NCBI GenBank assembly: GCA_963920575.1
Contig: OY986969.1
Coordinates: forward strand, 12,726,615-12,790,614
Length of the DNA stretch: 64,000 bases
Origin: Narthecium ossifragum
Taxonomy: Eukaryota > Streptophyta > Magnoliopsida > Dioscoreales > Nartheciaceae
Reading direction: 5' to 3'
In this document: positions 45,990-57,003 of the stretch, piece after piece
Layout of the letters: every line of letters starts with the position of its first letter
Numbering within the stretch: the first letter of the stretch is position 1
Notes under the pieces: model-generated
The model's database searches: none
Seen by the model: the letters and a program-made list of their open reading frames with translations, nothing else
What the model was told of the DNA's origin: nothing
Made by a program: the position numbers and the translations under genes

Positions 45990-48311
45990 TGTTACGCCCC
46001 GACCCGCAAAAGCCCAACCGGGCCGGGCGACGCGAACTGGAACCTAATGAAACGCGGAAAAAATTTGGCGAGGGTTCCCTCTAACCTATTGATCTCCCTA
46101 AACAGTTCATCAAATCACCCTCAATTTAAACAATAATAATTTAAGCAAACCTCGAACCCAAGATTACCAATCCAAAAGAGTTTAACATACCTATCCTCAG
46201 AGAGGAGAAGATCAAGTACAACATAATACACTCCCGTAGGAGACTAACTAACAAAGGGTTTAAAACAAGTAAATGATCACCACCTCGCATACTCCACCTG
46301 GCGCCACCGCACCGTCGACCAACTGCCCGGTAGGGCCAACGAAGAGGAGCTAACGCCTGCACCTGCAAAACGCATCCTGGGTAGAAGTGAGCAACTAAGC
46401 ACAGCATGGAAACTACACTACGACACACAGAAGGAAGAGGGACACGCAACAGTGTCACCCTCGAGTAAGACCTGAGTGTAGACATGAGTCTCATAACCCC
46501 ACCGCGTGTCCCTGAGGTCCACGATCATGGTCTTCCAGAAGAACTGGTTACATGATGGGTCACACTCAGTAATCAGGAACCAACACTGCTGTCTCACAAG
46601 CAGGGAAACGGCACTGCTAAGTAGGCAACCCCTCTTCGCAAGAGTCATCACAGTGGGACACCGGCTACAACTCACAATCCGACTAGAGGCCGATACGACC
46701 TCTACAATCATCAAGCAACATGTATACCAGTCATCTAGGCCTATCATCGAATTCGACTGTACACCACAATTCAAACCGGGTCCAAACAACCCAACCCCGG
46801 TTCTAAGGCTAAATCCGAGCTTCCAAGCCTCGGGACGGCGACCCACAGATCGCCCACGCCCTAACCATGCCACTAATGCACAACAGAGATGCATGTGATT
46901 TACATACTCATATAAGAAGTTAAGCATGTAGCAGGATGTGATGATATCATAACACGGTCTGGGCTCGGCACACTGCTGGCCCGGGGTGGTGAACGAATAT
47001 TTAAGGTCTGGGACTGCTGCAGTGGTACACCACCAACTACCAGCCAGTCCGTCAGCAACCTGCATCGGGAAGCAGCCCCGCAAACAACAGAAGACAAACC
47101 ACGCAGGTAAAGGCCCTCGGCGCACGCCGGCATGCAAGGCTATGGAAAGCAGTAGGGCTACTCGCCCACTTATTTTAAACATCCCAGGAGTCATCACTCT
47201 CCTGATTCACCACTACTCCTATTATGGGGCTAGCATGCTTAAGAATATGTATAAGGGTATAAAGCTGTAAGAAATCTATACATACAAGGCCCCACGGGCA
47301 AAACCAATGAAAACTCCTCTCTGCCACCAAAGGATCGATCTTTTCCTAAGGAAAGATCGATCTTCCAAGTAACAGAGAGCCTTCTCTTCTTGTCGAGCCA
47401 AAGGAGATCGATCCTTCCTCCCAGGAAGATCGATCAACCTCACGACAGCGGGCACCCTCCCTGCCGCGCCAAGGAAGATCGGTCCTTCCTCCCAGGAAGA
47501 TCGATCCTCCTCACGACAAAGGGGATCCCATGCTACCCAAGGCACAAAAATCGATCATCTTCACCAGATGATCGATCATGCTCGGGTTCAGCATAACCAA
47601 CAATGAAGGATCCATCTTTCTCCCAGAAAGATCGATCTTGTTGGGTTCTCCGGCGAACCTTCGGTGAGAAATACCGTCGAAAAACTCCACCAAATCCCAC
47701 AATACCTTGGGATCTTGTAGTACGAAGGACCACGAGTCCAAAACTGGTAAGAATACTACAAACTAACAAACATGCATCAAGATCTAAGCAAAAGAAGATC
47801 ACAAACAATTCAAACTCACAAAAACCAAAAAACAAACGTAGGTAGGATCCCTACCTAGCCTAGAGCAGCTTCAATCCTAGCTGCAAGGCCTTGGATCATC
47901 CAAAATCTCTTCAAAACTGGCAGCTCCGAGCTCAAGAACGCGGATTTCAAAAGGGATTCAAGGAAGAGGGTTATGTCCGTTTTATAGACAAACGAACCAA
48001 CCTATGAATGATCGATCTTTCCCTGACGATCCTTCATGACGATCGTGCCTTGACTTTCTGGTATTAAAAGATCAATCTTCTAGAAAGGAAAGATCGATCC
48101 CTTAGGTGCAGAAAGCTAAACTTGGGCTAAAACTCAAGCCCAAGCCCGGATCTTTCGATCCCGGGTCCACCTAATCTTTCTAATCAAACAATAACACAAA
48201 CATGGTCAGTGTGTGCACACGCGGGTGTGAAACAAACCGACAAGGCGCAATTTACCAAATTGCATTTGCGGTCTACAATGAGCCACAGGGGTAGAGGGAC
48301 AGGTCCTCACA
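45990..48311 (-). mobile_element. Solo LTR Y
   Basis: It is 2322 bp with left edge TGTTACGCCCCGACCCG and right edge GGTCCTCACA. Its TSD TCGCG/TCGCA (45985-45989 and 48312-48316) has one transition. It sits inside the integrase coding region of X; removing it rejoins the sequence of X just before the chromodomain. Palindrome arrays lie at 47330-47640 and 48005-48100, on either side of a TATA box (TATAAAAC, minus) near 47976. Confidence 0.9.
47330..47640 (-). repeat. GATCGATC array in LTR Y, downstream of TATA
   Basis: About twelve words such as GGAAGATCGATC and GATGATCGATCATG. A smaller cluster lies at 48005-48100 on the upstream side of the promoter. Confidence 0.85.
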
Positions 48312-48712
48312 TCGCACTTGTCTCAAGCTCGATGTCATCCACCTTGATGACATGAGACGGGTCTGGGTGATACTTCCTCAGCATCGACACGTGGAAAGTC
48401 GGATGCACGGCTGACTTGTGCTGAGGAAGATCCAGGCGATAAGCTACCTCGCCAATCCTCTCTAGGATCTCGAACGGCCCGACAAACCTCGGTGCCAACT
48501 TACCACTTCTGCCAAACCTGACGGACCCTCTATACGGTGATGCTCGCAAGAACACTCGATCCCCGATTGCAAACTCTAACGATCGTTGCCTCTAATCTGC
48601 ATAACTCTTCTACCGGCTCTAAGCCGTCAGTAGTCTCTGCCTGATCTGCACTAGTCTCTCTAACGACCGCCTGACGAGGTCTGGACCGGTGAGTGAAGCC
48701 TCTCCAACCTCT
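48312..48712 (-). pseudogene. pol: Integrase C-terminal part of element X
   Basis: The minus strand reads VGEASLTGPDLVRRSLERL, then [39 protein letters not shown] and [14 protein letters not shown], the C-terminal domain of chromovirus integrase. Three in-frame stops (48592, 48610, 48619) stand where relatives have Gln and are each explained by CAG to TAG. The right edge at 48712 is a deletion junction with LTR Z. Confidence 0.9.
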
Positions 48713-48789
48713 GTGTACACTCAGGCCTTACTAGAGGGCGACACTCATGTGTTTCCCTCTTCCTTCTGTGTGTTGTAGTATAGTTTCCC

Positions 48790-48840
48790 TGCTGAGCTTA
48801 GTGCTCATTCCTACCTGGGTTGTGTTTTGCAGGTGCAGGC
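48790..48840 (+). other. Conserved LTR block in Z
   Basis: GCTGAGCTTAGTGCTCA, then CCTACCTGGG and TTTTGCAGGTGCAGGC. TGAGC/GCTCA can form a small stem. Confidence 0.75.
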
Positions 48841-50722
48841 ATTAGCTCCTCTTCGGTGGCCCCTATCGGGCAGTTGGTTGACGGTGCAGCGGCGTCTAGC
48901 GGAGTCTGAGGAGTGGTGATCTGTCTTTCCCAAAACCCTTGTATAGTTAGCCTCCTACGAGAGAGTATAAATGTTTGTACTTGATCATCCCCTCTTCGAA
49001 ATTTTGCATATTATACTTTGGGATTAGATATCTTCAGCTTGAGGTTTCTAAAATCTTAAATTTGTAATTGAGGGTTTTTGGTGAATTGTTTAGGGAGACC
49101 ATTAGGTTAGAGGGAACCCTCACCAATATTTTTCCATAGTTTGTTAGATTCCGGTTTGCGTCGCCCGGCCTGGTTGGGCTTTTGTGGGCCGGGACGCGAC
49201 ACCGGCCACACAATTACAACAACAACAACAACAACAATAAATACAATTTACATAATTTAGGACACACCTTCGGCCCATTTATCTATCTAAACATCCCAAT
49301 GGGCATGACTCTCTTAGTTCAACCACAAGCCTACACAAGCTAGACGCAGGTAATTAAACAAGCATCCAAGATTTACATACAAGACTAGCCAATAGATCAC
49401 AATTTAAATGCTACACAAAAAGGGAGATTATTAATCAACTAGTAAGCCAAACATCACATAATTAACAATCTAGAATTCACCAAATTGAACATATTGGACC
49501 TACGTGTCACTAGGAACCTTAAATTGCATGATTCTAGAAAGATTAAACACCATGAACACCAAATTCCACTAAGAATATGCATTTTCATATTAGCTACGGT
49601 AGCTATAATTAGAGGCGACGAAATCTTCACAAATCGATGTCCAAACGACGTTAGATTTCAAATTAAACTTGGGAAGGTGTAGATTTGCATGCTAGGAATA
49701 TGCTAACCAAGAATTGGATCAATTACTTGGTTAAAGCTCCCGGAATTCACTAATCAAATCTGCCATTTGCTAACTCGTCGCAGATTCGAAGAAAAACCAC
49801 CATAAATCATAGAAAACTCCAAAAATTACAAAACTAGGTGGATTAGAAAGTGGATTCACGTATCTACAACTGTTCTGCTGATGATCAGCTGAGATCATGG
49901 ACGTACAAGTCAGAAATCAGGCTAGAACACAGCTGTCCAGATCAAGAACAGAGCTTCGATAGAAATCCGAGAAAAACATGCATAATTCCGATTAAAATCA
50001 CTAACAAATCCTATAACAACTTCAAACAGTTGATAAGATAGCATAAAGGAACTAATTGGTAGTAATAAATCAAAGAACACACAACTAAGTCCTAGATTTA
50101 GCTTAAATGCAAGCTAACTGAAGAACCCTACCTCTACTCAGCTAATCCTTGGTTAATCCGCCATTGAGCCTTGCTTATCCACCTCCTCCCTCGCTGTGGG
50201 ACGCCTCCAAGCCGCCGGGGAAGTTGCCGAGTACTCCCACGCCGGCAGCTGTCGCCGGAGAAGGAAGAATAGAGGGAGAAGAGTCACCACGGGGAAGAGG
50301 AAAGGAGGGAAGAAGAAGGGGCCCTCGCTGTTGCCGCCTCTTGATCGTCAGAGCTCCCTCTCTCACACCGCCTCACTCGCGTCAGGAAGGAAGAGGAGAA
50401 GAAGAACAGCCGGAACAGGGGAAAAGAGAGGAAAAGGAAAGAAGAAAGGATTGGGGTGGGTTTTATATCGGGCTCCGCGCCGACCTGTTGCAGTAGCCGA
50501 CTTGCTACAGTATCAACCCGATCTAGCGCTCTAGCAAACACGTACATCATTCAAAGGGGTGTGTGTGCACAACACGAGTGTGAAACCAACCACAAAGGCA
50601 TAATTTATCAAATTGCCCTTGGGGTCTTCGTGATCGACCTGATCACGGAACAAAGCTAAACGGGCCAGACCCTCGACCTAACGCGGTCGGACTGGGTTGG
50701 AGGAACGGGTCCTCACATAGCA

Positions 50723-51235
50723 TGTATTCAAACAAGCCATAATCTAAGCTAGTAGAGTCTGAACCATATTAGGATAGAAACCCTACCTTAGTAATAGCTA
50801 AATCCCTCCAAATCCTTGATCCCAAGCCTTTGGATGGTGCTCCTCCTCCTCCTTAGCCGCAAGAAAGCCCTCCTCCAAAGCCTCTCCACGGATTAGATGT
50901 GAAAAGAAACCCTAAAGGAGAGAAAAATGCTATTTATACTCTAAGTCTGGCCAGCGGACGATCGATCGGCCAGAGCCAATCACAACCATTCAAATTCTAT
51001 CATCTACGATCGAACTCCGATCTTCCGATCGTGAGCGCATCTAAGGGTCTAATCAATCACATACAACATACATAGGCCGTGTGTGCATTACGCATGTGTA
51101 AAACTAACTCCGCCAATGGTAATTTACCAAATTACCCCCTGGAGCAGCAACGATCAAAAGCTCGCGAAGCAAAGCCAACCGAACCAGACCCTCGACCTAC
51201 GCGGTCGGACCGGGTTGGAGGTACGGGTCCTCACA
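50723..51235 (-). repeat. LTR N, third piece
   Basis: This is the promoter-side end of LTR N: TATA box at 50931-50938, one GATCGATCGGCC word at about 50960, and right edge GGGTCCTCACA. Confidence 0.8.
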
Positions 51236-51240
51236 CTCTC

Positions 51241-51865
51241 TCTCCATTCAACTTCATTACATCGACCTCCTTCTTCATAGGGACTCTAACGCTGATCAAA
51301 CCTCGCAACCCTGAGCTCCTCGCAGCACCATCTCCAACCCCAACAAGCACCAACAACCCTCCAACCCCTGTTCAGGCAAGCTCCACACCCTCCGGTGATC
51401 TCGACGGTGACCCTGAGCTCCTCCGCGGCCTCCTAAACCAGCCACACACCTCAAACCACCGTTCCAGACCTCATCATGACCTCAACCTCGCCATCCCTTT
51501 ACTCCGGCTACTCCGACGCCACCAATTCTCCCTCAAACCTCCCTTCCGAGCTCCACTCGTCTCCCAACGCTTCCCCATTATAATCCTGGCGCCATGCCCA
51601 GCTTGTCGCTCTGAGATCCTCACGGATCCGGCGTGTCAACCTCCCAAAAACCACTATCCCATATATATATCTCTCTCTCTTCCGTCACCAAATCCGTCCA
51701 CCTCTCATCTCCGACCTCTCCCCCATTGATTTGACGTCGATAACCTCTCCTAGACCCAAACAAACTGTGATCTTTTCCTCTTCAACACCCATTGCCGCCA
51801 CGAACTTAGACACGCCGTCTCTGGTGGTGTAACTGGTGATTGGACCCCCTGGATCGAACCCTGAC
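51241..51865. other. Host flank, right part of N insertion site
   Basis: This continues the sequence interrupted at 25833. It is CT- and Pro-codon-rich with an open plus frame to 51729 and no recognisable domain. It could be a gene leader or old repeat. Confidence 0.5.
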
Positions 51866-54318
51866 TGTGAGGACCTGTCCCTCTACCCCTGTGGCTCGTT
51901 GTAGACCGTAAGGGCAATTTGGTAAATTGTGCCTTGTTGGTTTGTTTCACACCCGCGTGTGCACACACTGGCCTTGTTTGTGTTAGTGCTTGTTTAGAAT
52001 GGCTAGGTGAACCCGAGATCGGAAGATCTGAGCTTGGGCTTGTGTTTTAGCCCAAGTTTGCCTTTTCTGGGCGAAGGAGATCGATCTGGATTGCTAAGGA
52101 GATCGATCTGGCCTTGCTAGCCAGATCGATCTGACATGCTTTGGAGATCGATCGCTTAGTGCAGAAGGTCTTTGGACTGTTGGCGGCTCGGGAGCGATCG
52201 ATCGCTCCTTGGAGCGACCGATCGGACTCGAGTCAGTTTGTTTTCTGCTTCGCGAGGACGACCGCCGTTGGCCATCGCTCTCCCTTGTCAGAGGGGGAGG
52301 ACTTTCCCTCCCCTCCCCTCTCTTTTTCCCCCTTCCCCCGGCTTTCCCCTTCCCCTATCCCCTTCTTTTCTTCCCCTTCTCCTTCCCCTCCTTCCTTCTT
52401 CTTCTTCCTCTCTTTTCTCCTCACCCGAAGCTCTGTTTTTTCTCTCCCTTTACCGCCGGCGAGCTTCTTCTCTTCCGTTCTCCCTCCTCCGACCACCATT
52501 TTCAGTGTTCTATGGCTCGTTAGATCCGTGACAACGAGAGGAAGATCCCTAAAGTGGTTTGGAAGCTTGTTAGTGATCAACTCGCAGGGAATCAGCCGAG
52601 GAAAGCGTTGTTAGGTAGGGTTATACCTATTGTGTTGTTCTTGGGTTTTCTTTAGATCTAGCCGTTGGATCTTGTTGATCTTTGTCTTGTTGGATTCCTT
52701 ATGCCTATTAGAATTACTGATATGAGTTTCATGATATTTAGTTGAGATTTTAGTAGGTTTTATGCATGATTAAGCTCGGTTTCTCTGTTTTCTGCTGTTC
52801 TTAAAGAACAGCCGGCTTGCGGCGTGTTTTCCGGCCGACACGTACTTGGTCTTGGGTTGTGATGAGTATCCGAGTGGTAGATCTTTGAGTCTACTCTCCA
52901 ACCCCACTGATTTCATATTTTCCCGATTTTTCTACAATTTGTTATGAATTGTTTGCTGGAGGGCTGCGTTGCAGCAATTAATTGGTAAGTTAGTTTGATT
53001 AGCGATTTTGATTAGTGTTTTTCTGTTAATCCAACCGTTGGATGATTATGATTTTTGGATATGTTGATCATGGTTTATACACCTACTGATGGCTAAGTTG
53101 GATCTTGAATCGGACGTCATTTGGACGTCGGATCGACGGAATCAATTAGCCCCTAAGTAGAGGCTTTGAGTGTTTTTTATTATAATATTATATTTCAGAA
53201 TATAATATTATATTGTTTAATGTTCATCATCGTTTTCGGGGTTGCTTCCCGTTGCAGGAGTCCGTGGTCGACGGTCGTGGTACCGTCGTAATGCCGGGAC
53301 CCGCTGCGGATCTGCTGGCAGCGGTCGGTGGTACCGCTGCAGCGATCCGGTTGACTTATATGATGTTTGTCATACTGTTGCATGCCTATCTCCTGTTTGT
53401 GTATGTCATAGCATGCATTGTTGATTGTACATTAGTTGCATTGGTTAGGGCGTGGGTGATCCTTGGGTCGCCGTCCCGAGGCTGAAAGCTCGGACTTAGC
53501 CCTAGGACCGGGGTTGGGTAGTTTGGACCCGGTTTGAATTGTGGTGTCCAGTCAAATTTGATGATAGGCCTAGAGGACTGGTACACCTGTTGCTTGATGA
53601 TGATTAGAAGTCGTGTCGGCCTCAAGTCAGGTGTTGAGGATGCTACCGGTGGCGGGTCTTATTCTTTGGGCAATGTCCGTTCCTGCCAGTAGGGGATCAG
53701 TGTGGGCCCGGTCAGTGATGGGTGACCACAGCTGGCACCTTGCGACACTAGGCGTATCCAGGATGGGCCCAGTCAGTTGGGGTGACCATGGTTGGATATG
53801 CCTAGAGATCACCGGTGAAGGGTAATGGGACCCTTGTAGCTCACTCGAGTTTGGCTTGAGGGCGACACTGTTGCGTTTCCCTCTTCCTTCTGTGTGTCGT
53901 AGTGTAGATCCCTACTGAGCTTAGTGCTCACACCTACCCGGGCTGCGTTTTGTAGGTGTAGGCGTCAGTTCTTCTTCTGTGGCCCCTACCGGGCAGTTGG
54001 TCGGCGGTGCGGTGGCGCCTGGTGGACCTTGAGAGGTGGTGATCGTTTATTGCTTTTACCCTATGTTAGATAGTCTCCTACGGGAGTGATGTATTCCAAT
54101 CTTCCCCTCTCCGAGGATATGTATATTAAACACTTTGAGTTTTAAATCTGTGGTTCGATGTTGTTAAATTAATGTCTTTAATTTGGGGGTGCTTTTAGTG
54201 AACTATTAGGGAGACCAATAGGTTAGAGGGAACCCTCGCCAGCTTTGTTTTCCGCGTTTTGTAGGTTCCGGTTCGCGTCGCCTGGCCCGGTTGGGCTTTT
54301 GCGGGTCGGGGCGTGACA
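51866..54318 (+). mobile_element. Solo LTR, chromovirus type
   Basis: It runs from TGTGAGGACCTGTCCC to GGGTCGGGGCGTGACA and is 2453 bp. The perfect TSD CTGAC is at 51861-51865 and 54319-54323. Palindromes lie at 52078-52235 (AGATCGATCTGG, GGAGCGATCGATCGCTCC). A long pyrimidine tract follows at 52300-52480. The conserved block is at 53912-53964. Open frames in the tract are compositional. Confidence 0.93.
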
Positions 54319-54323
54319 CTGAC

Positions 54324-54610
54324 GATAGAACTAAAGGTGGGAGTGAGGCACAACATGTGTTGGATAGCCATGAAGGGAACCTTTGGGGTGGTTGGTGAAA
54401 CCGCAAGTCAATGGGATCGTGGGATGTATGCATGTGGTACATGCCCGGGCAGTGGATGTATTTGTTTAGTTGCTTTAGTAATTTGAAGCATGGGCCAAAG
54501 GATGAATATAAATACATAAATAAATAAATAAATATCTCTCGCAGACTATGTGAATATTACATGAATATAATTGTTAAATTTAAATGTTCACGTAATGGCG
54601 TAATAAAGTT

Positions 54611-54648
<38 letters not shown>
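54324..54648. other. Host sequence with microsatellites
   Basis: No gene seen. A (TAAA)n run lies near 54515, (AC)n at about 54611-54634 and (AT)n at about 54635-54648, directly at the edge of the next element. Confidence 0.6.
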
Positions 54649-54665
54649 GAGGAATTATCTAGAGC

Positions 54666-54731
54666 AAACCAGTTCTCTAAGTCTTGTAGAGAGAACTGGT
54701 TTATGGACCGTCCGATCCCCATCGGACGGTC
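54666..54731 (+). repeat. Double hairpin in left TIR
   Basis: AAACCAGTTCTC (54666-54677) pairs with GAGAACTGGTTT (54691-54702), 12 bp. GACCGTCCGAT (54706-54716) pairs with ATCGGACGGTC (54721-54731), 11 bp around CCCC. The right TIR repeats both with few changes. Confidence 0.92.
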
Positions 54732-55242
54732 ACGATCCATCCATGACTTAACCCCATTTGCCCTTTGACATCGCCCGTGCCCTTGACATTGCCCCCCCAT
54801 GCTGACATCGCCGCTCGTACCCTTGACATCGCCGCCCGTGCCCTTGACATCGCCGCCAGCTCGCCGACGACAACCTCGCCACGTCCACCCTCGACCTTGC
54901 CCCGTCCACGATTCAGGCACTTAATCCCCCCCCCCCTCCTCTCCACTCCCCACCCTCCAATCCAGTCGATCGTGATCTCCCGTGCTCTAAGCGTCACCGC
55001 TGTCCAACCTCCACCATCTCTCGTGCCCTAAGCGCCGCCGCCATCCACCCTCCACCATCTCTCGTGCTCTAATCATCGCCACCGTCCACCCTCCATCTCC
55101 CATGCCCTACGCAAAATAGCAGAAATCTAAACAGGGGATGGTGGAGATCGGCGGAATAGGGGCGACAACAATGGGGATCGGGATAGGAGTTAGTCGGTGG
55201 AGATGGCAGGAGTTGCGAGGGTGGACGGGGCACGGCGGTGGC

Positions 55243-55604
55243 GAAGAAGCTCGGGCTCGGGGGAGGCGGTGGTGAAGAAGCTCGGGCTCAGGGGAGGCGG
55301 TGGCGAAGAAGCTCGGGCTCGGGGGAGGCGATGGCGAAGAAGCTCGAGCTCGGGGGGGTGGTGGCGAAGAAGCTCGAGCAGGCGGTGGCGAAGAAGCTCG
55401 GGGGAAGGGGAGGCGATGGCAAAGAAGCTCGGGGGAGGGGGAAGCGGTGACAAAGAAGCTCGGGCTCGGGGGAGGCTATGGCGAAGAAGCTCGGGGGAGG
55501 CGGTGGCGAAAAAGCTCGTCGGAGGCGGTGGCGAAGAAGCTCGCCAGAGGCGGTAGCAAAGAAGCTCGCCAGAGGCGGTGGCAAAGAAGCTCGGGACGGC
55601 GGCG
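55243..55604 (+). repeat. 31/25-bp minisatellite
   Basis: About 13 units are built on GAAGAAGCTCGGGCTCGGG plus GGAGGCGGTGGC. The long form is 31 bases and a shorter form is 25 bases. Neither is a multiple of three, so open frames through it are not protein-coding evidence. Confidence 0.9.
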
Positions 55605-55762
55605 GCGCTTAGGGCACGGGATGGGGGGGCTGGATAGGGATGGGGGGTGGATGGGGGGGGATTAAGTCCATCATTTGATCATGACCGTCCGATCCCATCG
55701 GACGGTCCACAAACCAGTTCTCCCTACAAGACTTAGAGAACTGGTTTGCTCTAGATATCCTC

Positions 55763-56524
55763 TCTCTATATATATATATATACTAGGTGGGCCCCATGCC
55801 ACCTGGCACGGGTAACCACCCACCTGCACAACCCCCTCTCTATGACTCAGCTGCCACGTGTCCTCCTCTTTCCTTCTCTACTGATAACTCAGCTGTCACG
55901 TGTGAGAAAATAGACGAGTCAAATTGTGACTTACAAAACCTGATCTTATATAATAGATATTCAATGTTCACATTTGCATATCTAATATATATAATTTAAT
56001 GTTTTGTTTGGTATTTATATAATTTAAATGTTCAGTAATAAAGTTAGATATATATATATTAATGTTAATATAACTTTATTAAATATATATGTGTCATAAT
56101 ATAATGACTTTATTGAAATTAAAATAATGTTCATATAACATTATTAAATATATATGTGTCATAATATAATGACTTTATTGAAATTAAAATAATGTTGATA
56201 TAACTTTATTAAATATATATGTGTCATAATATAATGACTTTCTTGAAATTAAAATAATATTCATATAACTTTATTGAATGTATTTAATATGTTCATGGGT
56301 GCACATATTAAATATAATTCACGCCAACCAAACACCCCTTTAGCTGTCAGATATGTGTAATGTTAAACCTGATAACACATCTAATATAATTTTAGTAATG
56401 TTAAACATGTTAACGCATCTAATATAATAAATAGATAATTGGTGTTTACACCAAATTTGTGCAACTTGTTGATGGTTACACCTTTATCATTAGATTTAAG
56501 GTCTTAACACCATTTTACATCAGT
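55763..56524. other. AT-rich intergenic sequence
   Basis: No gene seen. It includes TCAGCTGCCACGTGTCC and TCAGCTGTCACGTGTGAG (55846, 55889), G-box-like CACGTG words in a near duplication, then AT-rich sequence and a tandem repeat. Confidence 0.5.
56071..56280. repeat. 65-bp tandem repeat, about 3.2 copies
   Basis: Units start at 56071, 56136, 56201 and 56266 with TAACTTTATTAAATATATAT. There are only a few differences between units. Confidence 0.92.
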
Positions 56525-56804
56525 TATGGATAGTTATGGTTGGTTATGTATTTTTGAAGACCTTTTTACCCTTATGATAACTCAAATCCTAATCCCAACT
56601 ATAACTCCATCATCCCCCTCCCTCTCCCCCTCCTCTCCCAGTCCCTCTTCCCTTTCTCTTGACCTCGTCCCTCTCCCGCGGTCCTCTCCCCCTCCCCGCC
56701 CGAGGTCCTCTCCCCCTCCTGTCCCCCTCCCCTCTCCCTCCTCTCCCCCTGCAACTCCGCCTCCGCGATCAAGAAGTGTGCCGCCTCCGATCCGTCGTCA
56801 CAGC

Positions 56805-57003
56805 GCCTCAACTTCTCCGATCCGTCGTCGCCGGAGGTCTTCGTGACGGACGACGCTTTCTATGTCTACTCCGACCCCGGCCACTCCTTTCAGGACATCC
56901 GCGAGCATATCTTCGGCTTCGAGGACACATCCACGGACCCCCCGTCCCCATGAACGGCTTCATCCAGCAGGCCGAGTCCATGGGCGAAGGAATGGTGGGA
57001 CAT
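56805..57003 (+). pseudogene. Non-specific phospholipase C fragment (plant NPC-like)
   Basis: The plus frame reads SSPEVFVTDDAFYVYSDPGH and SFQDIREHIFGFED, resembling the conserved block around DPGHS of plant non-specific phospholipases C (phosphoesterase family), lipid-hydrolysing enzymes. After a one-base shift near 56945 it continues MNGFIQQAESMGEGMVG, which in the family comes next. Only about 65 residues of a protein of roughly 500 are present. Homology stops at about 57003, where an opposite-strand gene fragment begins. It is a pseudogene fragment, perhaps captured by a transposon. Confidence 0.7.

Larger units (their letters stand above)
41080..48712 (-). mobile_element. Chromovirus X, truncated, minus strand
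   Basis: On the minus strand the order is the pol 3' part (48712 to 48312), chromodomain (45989 to about 45760), polypurine tract and 3' LTR (45719 to 41080). Solo LTRs Y and W interrupt it. The 5' LTR, gag and most of pol are absent: sequence switches from integrase to LTR Z at 48712. The left TSD would be GGGCC. The chromodomain and LTR style point to Tekay/Del-type chromoviruses. Confidence 0.85.
39727..49201 (+). repeat. Partial LTR Z, plus strand, split
   Basis: Pieces at about 39727-41079 and 48713-49201 belong to the same LTR type as 45990-48311. The first piece begins inside the LTR (AAATCCACGTTCTTGAG), so about 480 bases of its start are missing. The second ends GGGCCGGGACGCGACA. 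Minus-strand element X is inserted between GGGCC and CTCTGTG. Confidence 0.75.
38765..50717 (-). mobile_element. Solo LTR M, split by nested insertions
   Basis: This minus-strand LTR begins (left edge) TGCCACACGCCGACCC and ends GGGTCCTCACA. The TSD TAGCA is at 38760-38764 and 50718-50722. Its pieces are about 38765-39726 and 49202-50717, together near 2.48 kb, as in its relatives. Partial LTR Z and its passengers fill the gap. A (CAA)n run sits near 49211. 50149-50560 is the GA/CT-rich leader, whose long open frames are compositional. Confidence 0.85.
25834..51235 (-). mobile_element. Solo LTR N, split by nested insertions
   Basis: On the minus strand this chromovirus-type LTR starts TGTGAGGACCCG and ends CGGGACGTGACA. 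Its three pieces (25834-26733, 37107-38764, 50723-51235) are flanked by the TSD CTCTC at 25829-25833 and 51236-51240. Element C and LTR M lie inside. A TATA box (TATAAATA, minus) lies at 50931-50938. The joined pieces total about 3.07 kb, longer than the 2.3-2.5 kb of its relatives, so it is either a longer subfamily or has another unrecognised insert. Confidence 0.85.
54649..55762. mobile_element. Terminal-inverted-repeat DNA element, Mutator-like?
   Basis: The ends are inverted copies about 87 bases long: 54649-54736 (GAGGAATTATCTAGAGC...) and 55677-55762 (...GCTCTAGATATCCTC). They match at most positions. Each contains two internal hairpins. The interior has no transposase; it is GC-rich, with a CCCTTGACATCGCC repeat on the left and a minisatellite on the right. 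Both ends lie in TATATA runs, so the TSD cannot be fixed. TIR length suggests a non-autonomous Mutator-like or foldback element. Confidence 0.8.

Noticed and set aside
46418..47197. 259-codon minus frame in LTR Y
   Set aside because: It lies wholly inside a solo LTR, matches no domain and is not kept open in sister LTRs as far as visible.
50149..50550. Overlapping Arg/Lys/Glu-rich and Pro/Ser-rich frames
   Set aside because: A purine-rich stretch in LTR M corresponds to the leader tract of related LTRs; composition explains the open frames.
52141..52614. Open frames in the 52.2-52.6 kb region on both strands
   Set aside because: They arise from a long CT/GA-rich leader tract in a solo LTR, with no domain and overlapping frames open by composition.
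55197..55665. Possible Gly/Arg/Glu-rich protein
   Set aside because: It is a minisatellite with units not divisible by three, so the frames are artefacts.
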